This document shows positions 28,583-37,675 of a stretch of 58,972 nt of DNA, piece by piece. The notes below the pieces were generated by a model. It worked only from the letters and a program-made list of their open reading frames with translations. It was not told the DNA's origin and did not search any database. Within the stretch, counting starts at the first letter, position 1. Every line of letters starts with the position of its first letter. Made by a program: the position numbers and the translations under genes. Source of the stretch: Prevotella sp. (GTDB taxonomy: Bacteria; Bacteroidota; Bacteroidia; Bacteroidales; Dysgonomonadaceae); the NCBI GenBank assembly GCA_031285905.1, contig JAITVH010000120.1:1-58972 (forward strand), read 5' to 3'.

Positions 28583-31500
28583 TGAAAAAAACTGTATATA
28601 CATTATTTGTAGTCTGCCTTAGTTTATTAATGGCAGGCACGGTCTCTGCCCAGACATGTAAGTCCGACTGGACGTTCACAGCTCAACCACAAGAGTCTAC
28701 CTGCCAGGCCAACGGGGTAATCACCGTGACTATGGGCGGAGACATGACCAATATAACCGGGATGCAATACAGTGTATCTTCTACCAATGGCGGGCGTAAT
28801 GTAGAACCGCAACCTAATAATGTAATAGGTAACCTGCCTCCCGCAACTTATACAGTAACTGTACGTGCATTTTGTGCTGTCGATGCCGATTATACAGTAG
28901 TGAAAGAGCAAATGAATGTTGTAGTACCTGGTACCTATCAGGTGCCGGTGGCAACCCTTAATGCGAATAGTAGCCGGAAATCGTATGCTGATCCTAATCT
29001 CTCAGACCCTGCCTTTTGCGGTTCGGGTAGGATTGCCATAGATGTGGTGAAAGGGAGCGGGAATTTCACATTTGAAATCACTGCTGCTCCTGCGGGAGTT
29101 ACTCTTGGCGCTATAACTCCTACCAAAAGCGGGGCTTCATTATATACACTTCCCGGAGAAACCTATCCGGCCGGTGCATATACTATTCTGGTCAATGACG
29201 GTTGTTATACTGCTGCATGTAACTTTACGCTGGAAGGAATATCGGGATTTCCAAGTTTAGCCAGTACTAGTCAGAGTGTATTTTATCCTACTAATATTAA
29301 TGATGATTGTCATTCACTAAGACTATATACAGGAGTTGTCAGTTCTACTGCTAATGCAGACTATTATAAGTACTATCTGGCCGGGCTATATGAAGTGGGA
29401 GTGGCCCCTGCCGGGCAAGTGCCTACACAATGGACAACCTGGAATCCGGCGAATGCCTCAAGTTACTATCTAACAGTAAATACAGGTTCGTATACAGTTA
29501 ATGATCTTCGGGCAGGCAACATAGATGTATATACCAGGGTAAAAGGATGCGAAAAGGCTTTCTCCTATTTCAGATCCAGTATGAGAACCCCCGCGATTAC
29601 CGCTTCACCGAGTGCCTATTATTGCAATAATTATGCATATAGAATCTATCCCACATGGAATGACTATGACGATGTATTGTGTTATCCTCTTACTGTACGT
29701 GTTACGGAAGTAGGTTCCAGTACTCCAATGTATGATAAAGACGACGTGTTTACTTCGGGTGCGACTATTACTACACTTGAGTATGGAAAGGCTTATACAT
29801 GGGAACTTATTGATGGTGGTGGTTATACAAGAACGGGGAGTATAAGCAAGGTAACCAGAAACCCTCTGCGGATAGAATTTGGACCCGACTACCAATACAA
29901 CTCTTACTCTTCCACTTATGTAGTTAATGATAATTTCTGTAATGGTACATATGGTCTTTATTACCGTGTACCAATATCTACAAGTTCATCTATCAATACA
30001 TCTTCATATTCATCTATTCCTTTTTTCCGTTGCTATCCTGTTGAACTTACTGTTACAGACTCTCAGGGAACTGTGGTAGGCACTTCGGTTACATATACAG
30101 GACTAAACACAACCTGGTCTTACTATGCTTTATTTGAGTATGGTGAAACTTATACTTTTACAGCGGTATACAAATATCTGGATTCGGATGGGATAACAGA
30201 ACTAACCGAAGAGTATCAAAGGACTTTTACCAGGGCTACTGATGATGGATACCCTAAAAGTTACTCAATGACTCTTCCTTCAACAGATAACTGCAGTAGG
30301 GGCTATTTCCGGGTTTCTACTCCATACACTGCCAGCAATGACCGCTATCGTTCGGTTTATATGCCTGTTGGTACTGATATTACAATTACAGGGCCTGCCG
30401 GGTATACCTCCCAAAATACAATTACCACATCAGCCACACAGTACTATTTTGATTTTCCCACAACAGATCTGCCTGCCGGTACATATACCGCTACTATTAC
30501 ATACCCGTGTGGTACTATAACACCGATAACTACTACCTATACTGTAGCATATAATATCCCCACAGCTTATACATTGGCTTTATATGATACTGATAATTGT
30601 ATTGAAGATAGGGGGCGTTTTTATATTTACCGGAATAATGGAAGTATTCCTACCGGATCGACTTATACTGTAACCGGGCCGGAAGGATACACTATTCAAA
30701 CCGGATCACTGAGTTCCGGTACATCTTCCACTTATTTACCGTGGGCAATCCTTCCTGCCGGGGCTTATACGTTAACTATCGTTCATGGTTGTGGTGGTAC
30801 AGAGGTAACCACGCTATTAAACTGGAATGGTGTATATAGTGGTAGAAATTTAGGATACAGGATGGATGGTATAACTTGTGAAGGTATGAAAGTAATTCCT
30901 ACGGGTTACATAACATATCAGGGAAATAACCAAACGGGAAATACTTTTTACCGGCTGACCGGCGGCCCTGATGGATACGACAGGACCGTAAAGAAACCGG
31001 GGGAAAGTTTTATATTCTCTGCTGCGGGGACATACACACTGGGAGTCATGTATACCAATAGTACAAGCGGCTGTGTCATCAAGACTATCACCATTGAATA
31101 TGATGCTCCTCCATTACAGTTAAGCAAAAACGAAACAACTGCATTTGTCTGTGTGGGCGGTAATACCGGGGTAATGTCAATGAGGGCTATAAATGGTGTC
31201 GCGCCGTTCACCTACCAGTTATACGATGAAACAAACACGATCCTGATCAAAACATACGATCCGGCTGAATATCCGGCTGTAGATCCCAGTAGAGCTGTTT
31301 TTGAGTACGGAAGCGCAGGCGAAACATATACCATCAGGGTATCCGATGCCTGTGGAAACAAATTCAAACAGCAGTTGACCCTGACAAACCTCATTACCGC
31401 GCGTATTGTCTATACCGAGAGAGAGAAATACTGCCAGGGAGATGATATCCAACTGAACTGTATAACACTGGGACAGACAACATATAGCTGGACAGGGCCT

Positions 31501-31683
31501 AACGGTTTCACGTCTAATGAGCAAAACCCTATCCTTACGAATGTGACGCCGGAAATGACAGGGACATACACCGTGTCGGTAACTCCTGAATTCTGCGGAA
31601 CTCCTGTTACAGAGAGTGTTTATGTCAGGGTTAGGCCATGCTTTATGCCTGTGAACCCCAACATACATCTGTGGAAAGAATAA
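28579..31683 (+). CDS. Large secreted Ig-like repeat protein, adhesin-like
   Basis: A 1034-residue exported protein (signal peptide ending TVSAQ). Most of it is repeated beta-sandwich units of about 90-100 residues that end in a PAGxYT motif and a Cys-containing turn: ETYPAGAYTILVNDGCY, TDLPAGTYTATITYPCG, AILPAGAYTLTIVHGCG. It is rich in Tyr, Thr, Ser and Cys. The final unit is Ig-like (YSWTGPNGFTSNEQNP). It resembles SprB-type or gliding-associated surface proteins, but it ends at NPNIHLWKE without a clear type IX secretion C-terminal domain. Possible adhesin, to judge from composition. An equally good start is the next codon (28582). Confidence 0.75.
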   Translation: MMKKTVYTLFVVCLSLLMAGTVSAQTCKSDWTFTAQPQESTCQANGVITVTMGGDMTNITGMQYSVSSTNGGRNVEPQPNNVIGNLPPATYTVTVRAFCAVDADYTVVKEQMNVVVPGTYQVPVATLNANSSRKSYADPNLSDPAFCGSGRIAIDVVKGSGNFTFEITAAPAGVTLGAITPTKSGASLYTLPGETYPAGAYTILVNDGCYTAACNFTLEGISGFPSLASTSQSVFYPTNINDDCHSLRLYTGVVSSTANADYYKYYLAGLYEVGVAPAGQVPTQWTTWNPANASSYYLTVNTGSYTVNDLRAGNIDVYTRVKGCEKAFSYFRSSMRTPAITASPSAYYCNNYAYRIYPTWNDYDDVLCYPLTVRVTEVGSSTPMYDKDDVFTSGATITTLEYGKAYTWELIDGGGYTRTGSISKVTRNPLRIEFGPDYQYNSYSSTYVVNDNFCNGTYGLYYRVPISTSSSINTSSYSSIPFFRCYPVELTVTDSQGTVVGTSVTYTGLNTTWSYYALFEYGETYTFTAVYKYLDSDGITELTEEYQRTFTRATDDGYPKSYSMTLPSTDNCSRGYFRVSTPYTASNDRYRSVYMPVGTDITITGPAGYTSQNTITTSATQYYFDFPTTDLPAGTYTATITYPCGTITPITTTYTVAYNIPTAYTLALYDTDNCIEDRGRFYIYRNNGSIPTGSTYTVTGPEGYTIQTGSLSSGTSSTYLPWAILPAGAYTLTIVHGCGGTEVTTLLNWNGVYSGRNLGYRMDGITCEGMKVIPTGYITYQGNNQTGNTFYRLTGGPDGYDRTVKKPGESFIFSAAGTYTLGVMYTNSTSGCVIKTITIEYDAPPLQLSKNETTAFVCVGGNTGVMSMRAINGVAPFTYQLYDETNTILIKTYDPAEYPAVDPSRAVFEYGSAGETYTIRVSDACGNKFKQQLTLTNLITARIVYTEREKYCQGDDIQLNCITLGQTTYSWTGPNGFTSNEQNPILTNVTPEMTGTYTVSVTPEFCGTPVTESVYVRVRPCFMPVNPNIHLWKE

Positions 31684-31720
31684 CGAATGCTACAGTAAAG
31701 AAGATAATTATAAACAAAAA

Positions 31721-31751
31721 AATGACCGGGATTTCTCCCGGTCACTTTTTT
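31721..31751. terminator. Terminator between repeat protein and ParB-like gene
   Basis: GTGACCGGGA-type stem: TGACCGGGA pairs with TCCCGGTCA around TTTC, flanked by A6 on the left and T7 on the right. It can act on both converging genes. Confidence 0.85.
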
Positions 31752-31805
31752 TGAATAAATATAATTAATTACAGATCGCCAACGATTCGTGTCATTCAGG
31801 TTGAT

Positions 31806-32174
31806 TCAATATGGTAATTCGTCTTCCTCCAAACCTATATAATCGGGAAGTAAATCACTTTCTAATTTCACGGCATTAATATATTCACAATCGTTAGCTA
31901 AAGCTTTCAGCACTCTGTGCATACCATCTAACAGACGACCCGATACCGAAAGTATTATCGGATAACTGAGATCGGCGGCATTACATAGGTTAATATGTAT
32001 TGCTATTTCACGGCTTGTCGGTGTTTTTTCGAACCAGTATGGTTCATCCAATTCAGCTATGTCGTCTAATGCGACCTGAATGACCGGCAAATCTGCACTT
32101 AATCCGACTAGCCTGTCCACATCCCATGCATGCAGTACACCGTTAATTCTTTTTAAATGATATTGTTTCCTCAT
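31806..32174 (-). CDS. ParB/DGxHR-like small protein
   Basis: A 122-residue soluble protein. Residues 75-92 contain VSGRLLDGMHRVLKALA, which resembles the DGxHR signature of the ParB/sulfiredoxin fold used by ParB-type nucleases and DndB-like proteins. The N-terminal part could supply the substrate pocket. There is no HTH for DNA binding. The gene is alone, divergent from the DJ-1-like gene, and convergent with the repeat-protein gene. Function unknown. Confidence 0.65.
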   Translation of the reverse strand: MRKQYHLKRINGVLHAWDVDRLVGLSADLPVIQVALDDIAELDEPYWFEKTPTSREIAIHINLCNAADLSYPIILSVSGRLLDGMHRVLKALANDCEYINAVKLESDLLPDYIGLEEDELPY

Positions 32175-32211
32175 AATATTTATACTATAAAGTCATCTTG
32201 ACTTTTTGTTT

Positions 32212-32242
32212 TTTGATATTTTCTTTAGTAAAAGTATCTTTG
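32212..32242 (+). promoter_or_regulatory. Consensus Bacteroidetes promoter for the DJ-1-like gene
   Basis: TTTG at 32212-32215, 19 nt, then TATCTTTG at 32235-32242: both elements and the spacing match the consensus. The leader would be about 20 nt. Confidence 0.8.
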
Positions 32243-32266
32243 CAAATGTAAATAAATAAAGTAAAT

Positions 32267-32872
32267 ATGAAAAAGGAAATCATTTTTGTATTGTTAAACC
32301 GTTTTGCCGATTGGGAAGGAGCTTATACCGCCGTTTGTTTGAATACAGGTGTAAAACCCGGAAGACCGGTAAAATACATCACAAAAACTCTTTCTCTCAC
32401 CAAAGAGCCTATAATTTCTATTGGTGGATTCACGGTTTTACCGGATTACGACGTCCATTCTTTACCCGGAGATTGCGCCGGATTGGTGTTGGTAGGCGGA
32501 GATAATAACTGGTTCTCGCTTGAAGCGGAATCCTTAGTTCCTTTAGTAGAAAAAATGATTAGGGAAAATAAGTTGGTTGCCGGAATCTGCAATGCTTCGG
32601 TTTTTCTCGGTAAACACGGATTTCTCAATCACATAAAGCACACAAGCAATGCGCTTGGATATTTGAAAAATATAGCAGGCGAAAAATATATCGGTGACGC
32701 GCATTATATCGAAAAACAAGCCATCCGCGACGGCAATATTGTCACCGCCAACGGAACTGCTCAGTTGGAATTTTGTCGCGAAATATTATATGCACTGAAT
32801 GCAGATGAGCCGGAAATAATTGAAGAAAGTTATTCTTTTTACAAAAACGGATTTTTATCAAATGGAAAATGA
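32267..32872 (+). CDS. DJ-1/PfpI family protein
   Basis: A 201-residue class I glutamine amidotransferase-like protein. It has the nucleophile-elbow Cys in VAGICNASVFLGKHG (about residue 109), where DJ-1 relatives have AICHG or ICNA. An acidic residue near the start (FADWEGAY) would be its usual partner. Members include proteases, glyoxalase III, chaperones and stress proteins. It has its own consensus promoter and no linked gene. Exact activity cannot be inferred. Confidence 0.85.
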   Translation: MKKEIIFVLLNRFADWEGAYTAVCLNTGVKPGRPVKYITKTLSLTKEPIISIGGFTVLPDYDVHSLPGDCAGLVLVGGDNNWFSLEAESLVPLVEKMIRENKLVAGICNASVFLGKHGFLNHIKHTSNALGYLKNIAGEKYIGDAHYIEKQAIRDGNIVTANGTAQLEFCREILYALNADEPEIIEESYSFYKNGFLSNGK

Positions 32873-32920
32873 TAGGAAAATACTCTGAAAATAGCCAGTA
32901 ATTCTTTTATACCTGAACAA

Positions 32921-32953
32921 AAAAATGGCCGGAAGATTTTCTTCCGACCATTC
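32921..32953 (-). terminator. Terminator after yjdI
   Basis: AATGGCCGGAAGA pairs with TCTTCCGACCATT (one mismatch, 3-nt loop). On the minus strand it is followed by a run of T, so it fits the end of the ltrA-yjdJ-yjdI transcript. Confidence 0.7.
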
Positions 32954-33014
32954 CTCCGGCAAATTATTGCCTTACCAAAACACACTAAAAAACACTAGAA
33001 TAGACTTAGCTTTA

Positions 33015-33239
33015 CTACTCTTTAGTATTATTCATTCTATAAGATAATGCTCCCGAAGGGCACATCTTTATCTGTTCTATCAGTTCTTCCGTTGAGGCAT
33101 TTTCAGGTTTCACCCAAGGCCTTTCTTTTGTGTTATATACCTGAGGAAGAGCATGTACGCATATCCCTGAGTGAATGCAAAGTTCGGGCTGCCATATTAC
33201 GGTAACCTCCCCGTTGGTATATTCTTTCTTTATTCCCAT
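33015..33239 (-). CDS. yjdI: YjdI-like mono-cluster iron-sulfur protein
   Basis: A 74-residue ferredoxin-like protein. Cysteines occur in ELCIHSGIC and in KMCPSGAL, the pattern of the single 4Fe-4S cluster YjdI family (Fer4_19 type). Its partner reaction is unknown. It follows the GNAT gene yjdJ by 20 nt, the same pairing as in E. coli, and is the last gene of the operon before a terminator. Confidence 0.85.
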   Translation of the reverse strand: MGIKKEYTNGEVTVIWQPELCIHSGICVHALPQVYNTKERPWVKPENASTEELIEQIKMCPSGALSYRMNNTKE

Positions 33240-33259
33240 ATCTATAAGTTTGTTTTATA

Positions 33260-33556
33260 TTAAATGTTTATTCCTTTCATCACCAGATGTTTCCAGTCGG
33301 GATGTTTCTTTATATATCCGGCAACAAACGGACATAACGGAATCAGTCTCAACCCTTTCTTTTCTATATCGTATAGAGTCTTCTCTACCAGTTGACTGCC
33401 TATGCCTTGTCCCTCCAGCGCAATCGGCACTTCGGTATGAGTCAGGTAAATTTCGCCGTTATTCGTTATTATATATTCTATTTTGGGTATGTATGTAGCC
33501 ACATGAAACTCATACTGTTTAGCGTCTGTATTATCTATCAATTCATAAACTTCCAT
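33260..33556 (-). CDS. yjdJ: YjdJ-like GNAT acetyltransferase
   Basis: A 98-residue minimal GNAT domain protein. The acetyl-CoA loop is ALEGQGIGSQLVEKTL (about 46-61). The end, LRLIPLCPFVAGYIKKHPDW, is typical of the YjdJ group, which acts on unknown small molecules or proteins. Linked to yjdI (20 nt) and ltrA (39 nt). Confidence 0.88.
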   Translation of the reverse strand: MEVYELIDNTDAKQYEFHVATYIPKIEYIITNNGEIYLTHTEVPIALEGQGIGSQLVEKTLYDIEKKGLRLIPLCPFVAGYIKKHPDWKHLVMKGINI

Positions 33557-33595
33557 ATATTTTCATTATTATGTGTTTGTTATTCATTTAACACT

Positions 33596-34783
33596 TTATT
33601 CCCCGGTTTTGTTTATTTTATTCCGGCTTCTTTCCGTTCCCCTCAGTTCATATATACTTATCATTACAAAAACAGAAACAGATAATGAGTTTAAAACTAA
33701 TAGGTTAAGATGCTTATAAAAAGGTATTATCAGCAGAAGAACTACAATGCCCGCCACATGGGATATGGGGATAGTCTTATATGTAAGCCATTTATATACC
33801 AGATTGGCTGCAAGATAAATGATCGGCCCCACAATAATTACGAATATTCCCTCCAAAGGCACATGCCCTAACGGGTGCATTACCACCAGTTCGTCACCCA
33901 CAGCACTCATTATCAAAGCTCCTACCAGAACTACATGTACCGCATGATATTTCAACCCCAGCAAACCGGGATCAACTGCTTCTTTTATCTTTTCTGCGCC
34001 GGCTTCACTACTTGTATCGAAGTAAACCCACCACATTGATAAGCTACTCAATACGGAGACTATTGTGGCAAGAATTATCGGCAGCGTCCACACTTCCACT
34101 TCGCTCAGTGAAGCCCCCGTCATCAGTATTGTCTCACCAAAAGCTATAATGACAAACAACTGGCTCCGCTCCGTCAGATGATGCCCGTCAACAGTCCATT
34201 CTTCCTTTGAATGCGATTTACCGAGGAAAGGCAGGTAAAAACCGAACATGGGGGATGTATAGTCACAGATAACCGCTATTATCCAAAATACAATCTGTAT
34301 ACTTCCGCCTTGTAAAGCCCCTGCAATCCAGAAAAAGCCCGAAATAATGAACCACCCTAATATACGCCTGAAATTGGGAGTCAGATGATGATGTTTTCCC
34401 AACATCGAAAGTACAGCAATCGTCCTCCCTATCTGAATACCTGCATAACAAAAAACAAAGACAAGTCCTCTGCCATCAAAAGCAGTAGGAATGGCAGAAG
34501 CCATCACAAGGCCAACCAACATTAGCCCGAACAGAAGAATCCTTATCGACCTGATATTCGGATTGAACCAATTGGTCACCCATGTTGTGTGCTGCCACCC
34601 CAGCCAAACGGCGAACCATATGATAGTACTTTGGACAAATCCCAGCCAGTCTAAATGATGTAACAGATAATGTGATACCTGTGTCACTGCAAATACATAA
34701 ATAAGGTCGAAAAGCAGTTCTGAAAAGGAAACCGAAGCAATACCCTCACCCCGGTTGCGCAATAATGAATGTGATGGCTGCAT
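33596..34783 (-). CDS. ltrA: Low-temperature-requirement A family membrane protein
   Basis: A 395-residue LtrA-family protein with about ten or more transmembrane helices. The hallmark FSELLFDLIYVFAVTQVSH is at residues 20-38, and the motif RSQLFVIIAFGETIL is in the middle. The family was named after a Listeria cold-growth locus; the molecular activity is unknown. It begins an operon with yjdJ and yjdI. Confidence 0.88.
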   Translation of the reverse strand: MQPSHSLLRNRGEGIASVSFSELLFDLIYVFAVTQVSHYLLHHLDWLGFVQSTIIWFAVWLGWQHTTWVTNWFNPNIRSIRILLFGLMLVGLVMASAIPTAFDGRGLVFVFCYAGIQIGRTIAVLSMLGKHHHLTPNFRRILGWFIISGFFWIAGALQGGSIQIVFWIIAVICDYTSPMFGFYLPFLGKSHSKEEWTVDGHHLTERSQLFVIIAFGETILMTGASLSEVEVWTLPIILATIVSVLSSLSMWWVYFDTSSEAGAEKIKEAVDPGLLGLKYHAVHVVLVGALIMSAVGDELVVMHPLGHVPLEGIFVIIVGPIIYLAANLVYKWLTYKTIPISHVAGIVVLLLIIPFYKHLNLLVLNSLSVSVFVMISIYELRGTERSRNKINKTGE

Positions 34784-34940
34784 CTTTATATTAATAGTTT
34801 AAATTATCATTGTTGTAGCCTTTATAACCAAAAGAAGCCCCGATTTGTTCGTATTATAATAATACACTGAATAAATATTTGATTTTGAGTGTATTGACTA
34901 TATAAAGAGCCTGGTAGTATAAAGTATTTACTGATATATG

Positions 34941-34992
34941 AGGGGCGTAATGCTTACACCCGCAATGTATAATGTGTAAGCATTACGCCCCT
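34941..34992. repeat. Perfect 19-bp palindrome upstream of rpsA
   Basis: AGGGGCGTAATGCTTACAC (34941-34959) is exactly complementary to 34974-34992, with a 14-nt loop. It lies between the divergent ltrA and rpsA genes, so it is not their terminator. It looks like a REP-type mobile palindrome. Apart from it and the rpsA promoter, 34784-35213 is AT-rich and has nothing I can support. Confidence 0.8.
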
Positions 34993-35134
34993 ACATAAGC
35001 CCTCAGAACTTATCTTTGATTATTTTTATTTACTATACAGATTCGGAGCAATGGAAAAGAGATAGGCTGTTGAATAAAATTGAAACAGATGAGGAATATT
35101 TCTGTATAATATTGCTTTATTTATTGAAAAACAA

Positions 35135-35142
35135 TATCTTTG
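35135..35142 (+). promoter_or_regulatory. -7 promoter element for rpsA
   Basis: TATCTTTG fits TAnnTTTG; a TTG at 35112-35114 lies in the -33 position. The predicted leader is about 65 nt, long enough for translational feedback control. Confidence 0.6.
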
Positions 35143-35213
35143 CACCGCTTTTAAAGCATTTATGTTTAACTTTTTAACGATACTGATCAGGACTGGTGCC
35201 AGATCGTTTTTGA

Positions 35214-37013
35214 ATGATTGATAATTTAAAGAATGTACAGCCAATCAATGACTTTGATTGGGATGCGTACGAACAAGGAGAGTCTTTCTCTGCAAAGAGT
35301 AAAGAAGAACTGGTAGAAACCTATGACCAATCGTTGAATAAAGTAAACGACAAAGAAGTGGTGATGGGTAAAGTAACTGCTATGAACAAACGCGAAGTTG
35401 TTGTTAATATCGGTTACAAATCAGACGGTATTGTATCAATGAACGAGTTTCGTTACAATCCTGATATGAAAATTGGTGACGAAGTAGAAGTTTACATCGA
35501 AAGCCAGGAAGATAAAAAAGGACAATTGATTCTTTCTCACAAGAAAGCACGTGCTACACGTTCTTGGGATCGTGTTAACGAAGCGCTTGAAAAAGATGAA
35601 ATTATCAAAGGTTACATCAAGTGCCGCACTAAGGGTGGTATGATCGTTGACGTGTTTGGTATCGAAGCATTCTTGCCGGGATCTCAAATCGACGTGAAAC
35701 CAATCCGCGACTACGATGTATTCGTTGGCAAAACAATGGAATTCAAGGTGGTGAAAATCAACCACGAATTCAAGAATGTTGTTGTTTCGCACAAGGCTCT
35801 TATCGAAGCTGAACTTGAACAACAGAAAAAAGACATCATCTCTAAACTTGAAAAAGGTCAGGTACTTGAAGGTACAGTTAAAAACATCACTTCATATGGT
35901 GTGTTTATCGACCTTGGCGGCGTAGACGGATTGATCCACATTACAGACCTTTCTTGGGGACGTGTACAACATCCGGAAGAAGTGGTTAAACTGGATGAAA
36001 AAATCAACGTTGTTATCCTTGACTTCGATGATGATAAAAAACGTATCGCTCTCGGCTTGAAACAACTTACTCCTCATCCATGGGATGCTCTTAGCGCAGA
36101 TCTTAAGGTTGGCGACAAGGTGAAAGGTAGAGTTGTAGTAATGGCCGACTACGGTGCATTTATCGAAATAGCTCCTGGTGTAGAAGGTTTGATCCACGTA
36201 TCTGAAATGAGCTGGGCACAGCACCTACGCAGTGCGCAAGACTTTATGAAAGTAGGCGACGAAGTAGAAGCTGTAGTGCTTACTCTTGACCGCGATGAGC
36301 GTAAGATGTCTCTTGGTATCAAACAACTGAAACCGGATCCATGGGAAAATATCGAAGAAAGATATCCTATCGGAAGCAAGCATACTGCAAAAGTACGCAA
36401 CTTCACTAACTTCGGTGTATTTGCCGAAATAGAAGAAGGTGTAGACGGATTGATTCATATTTCTGACCTTTCATGGACTAAGAAAATCAAACACCCTAGC
36501 GAAGTAACAAGCATTGGTGCCGATATTGATGTTCAGGTACTTGAAATCGACAAAGAAAACCGTCGTTTGAGTCTTGGTCACAAACAATTGGAAGAAAACC
36601 CTTGGGATGTATTCGAAACTATCTTTACAGTAGGTTCAATACACGAAGGTACAGTTGTAGAAATGGTGGACAAAGGTGCTGTAATCTCACTTCCTTATGG
36701 AGTTGAAGGTTTTGCTACTCCAAAACACTTGGTGAAGGAAGACGGAAGCCAGGCTAAAGTTGATGAGAAACTGGATTTCAAAGTAATAGAGTTCAATAAG
36801 GATTCTAAGAGAATTATCGTTTCTCACAGCCGTGTGTTTGAAGATGAAAAACCGGAAGCTAAAGAAGCAGCTGCTGAAAAGAAAGCTAAAAGAGCTTCTA
36901 AGAAAGAGAAGGAAGAAACTCCAAGCTCATCAGGCATGGAAAAAACCACTCTTGGCGACATCGAAGAACTGGCTGCTCTGAAAGAAAAACTTTCGGGTGG
37001 TGATGCTAAATAA
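35214..37013 (+). CDS. rpsA: 30S ribosomal protein S1
   Basis: A 599-residue RNA-binding protein of the small ribosomal subunit. It has six S1 domains, clear from repeated units such as GTVKNITSYGVFIDLGGVDG, GRVVVMADYGAFIEIAPGVE and VRNFTNFGVFAEIEEGVDG. The C-terminal 50 residues are a charged Lys/Glu/Ala tail. It binds mRNA leaders in translation initiation, and in this phylum translation relies on S1 heavily since Shine-Dalgarno sites are weak. Confidence 0.97.
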   Translation: MIDNLKNVQPINDFDWDAYEQGESFSAKSKEELVETYDQSLNKVNDKEVVMGKVTAMNKREVVVNIGYKSDGIVSMNEFRYNPDMKIGDEVEVYIESQEDKKGQLILSHKKARATRSWDRVNEALEKDEIIKGYIKCRTKGGMIVDVFGIEAFLPGSQIDVKPIRDYDVFVGKTMEFKVVKINHEFKNVVVSHKALIEAELEQQKKDIISKLEKGQVLEGTVKNITSYGVFIDLGGVDGLIHITDLSWGRVQHPEEVVKLDEKINVVILDFDDDKKRIALGLKQLTPHPWDALSADLKVGDKVKGRVVVMADYGAFIEIAPGVEGLIHVSEMSWAQHLRSAQDFMKVGDEVEAVVLTLDRDERKMSLGIKQLKPDPWENIEERYPIGSKHTAKVRNFTNFGVFAEIEEGVDGLIHISDLSWTKKIKHPSEVTSIGADIDVQVLEIDKENRRLSLGHKQLEENPWDVFETIFTVGSIHEGTVVEMVDKGAVISLPYGVEGFATPKHLVKEDGSQAKVDEKLDFKVIEFNKDSKRIIVSHSRVFEDEKPEAKEAAAEKKAKRASKKEKEETPSSSGMEKTTLGDIEELAALKEKLSGGDAK

Positions 37014-37038
37014 CGATTTATCGCTATACAAATAAAGC

Positions 37039-37068
37039 AAAGCGGGCTATCTCAAGGTAGCCCGCTTT
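37039..37068. terminator. rpsA terminator overlapping the 3' end of the membrane gene
   Basis: AAAGCGGGCTA pairs perfectly with TAGCCCGCTTT (8-nt loop), followed by CATTTT. The loop and right arm lie inside the last codons of the minus-strand gene ending at 37052, so the hairpin is shared by both strands. Confidence 0.85.
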
Positions 37069-37675
37069 CATTTTCTGATATTTCTTTATATAGTTTCTGA
37101 AGATTAGTTATTGTTTTCGAGTATTGCTTTTGCATGTATTTCTTTAGAAAGTAGGCGGCAATAATACCAGCAACAATATGGGTCAAACATTTGACAGGAA
37201 AAGCGAGAGAAGACACAACTTCTGTGAAAGATAAATTTTCGAAGAAAGAAGAGGTGGCAATATTAGCCAGAATCAAAAATGGAGGGAAGGTGATATAATA
37301 AGCATAAAGACGTTTTGAGGCTTTAATAAATGCTTCTATCCGGTATTGTAACCAATCTTTTAAAGGTTGCACGACATTATAATTCATTATTTTGTTATAA
37401 GAATATAAGTTTAAGCCAAGTCCGGTCATTGCCGAAATAATAAGGAATAAATTATTAATTATTAATAAGATATCATCTGGATGTTTAACTGTTATTATTG
37501 CCAGGAATAAAATGACAATTACCAGTATTAATACATTTGTTTTGATTGAGTAAAATTTGTTGATTTTTTTCTTAGCCCTCAATAACAGCATATTATCCAA
37601 TTCATCTTTTGAGAAACTCTGAATTTGTTTTTCAATGTTCCTTTTCCATATATATTTCAAGTCATTAGTTTCCAT
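37052..37675 (-). CDS. Four-helix membrane protein, putative anti-sigma factor
   Basis: A 207-residue protein with a soluble charged N-terminus (METNDLKYIWKRNIEKQIQS) of about 45 residues and four hydrophobic helices (near 46-62, 70-90, 120-140, 155-175). It overlaps the sigma factor gene by 11 nt, the normal position of an anti-sigma factor. There is no zinc-binding HxxxCxxC motif, so it is not a ZAS-type anti-sigma. The role is inferred from position and architecture. Confidence 0.65.
   Translation of the reverse strand: METNDLKYIWKRNIEKQIQSFSKDELDNMLLLRAKKKINKFYSIKTNVLILVIVILFLAIITVKHPDDILLIINNLFLIISAMTGLGLNLYSYNKIMNYNVVQPLKDWLQYRIEAFIKASKRLYAYYITFPPFLILANIATSSFFENLSFTEVVSSLAFPVKCLTHIVAGIIAAYFLKKYMQKQYSKTITNLQKLYKEISENESGLP

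Noticed and set aside
28579-31683. Type IX secretion sorting domain at the end of the repeat protein
   Set aside because: The final 80 residues are an Ig-like unit ending in a short tail; I cannot find the usual CTD motifs.
35026-35244. Minus-strand 72-residue frame in the rpsA promoter region
   Set aside because: It overlaps the rpsA promoter element and start, and shows no family features.
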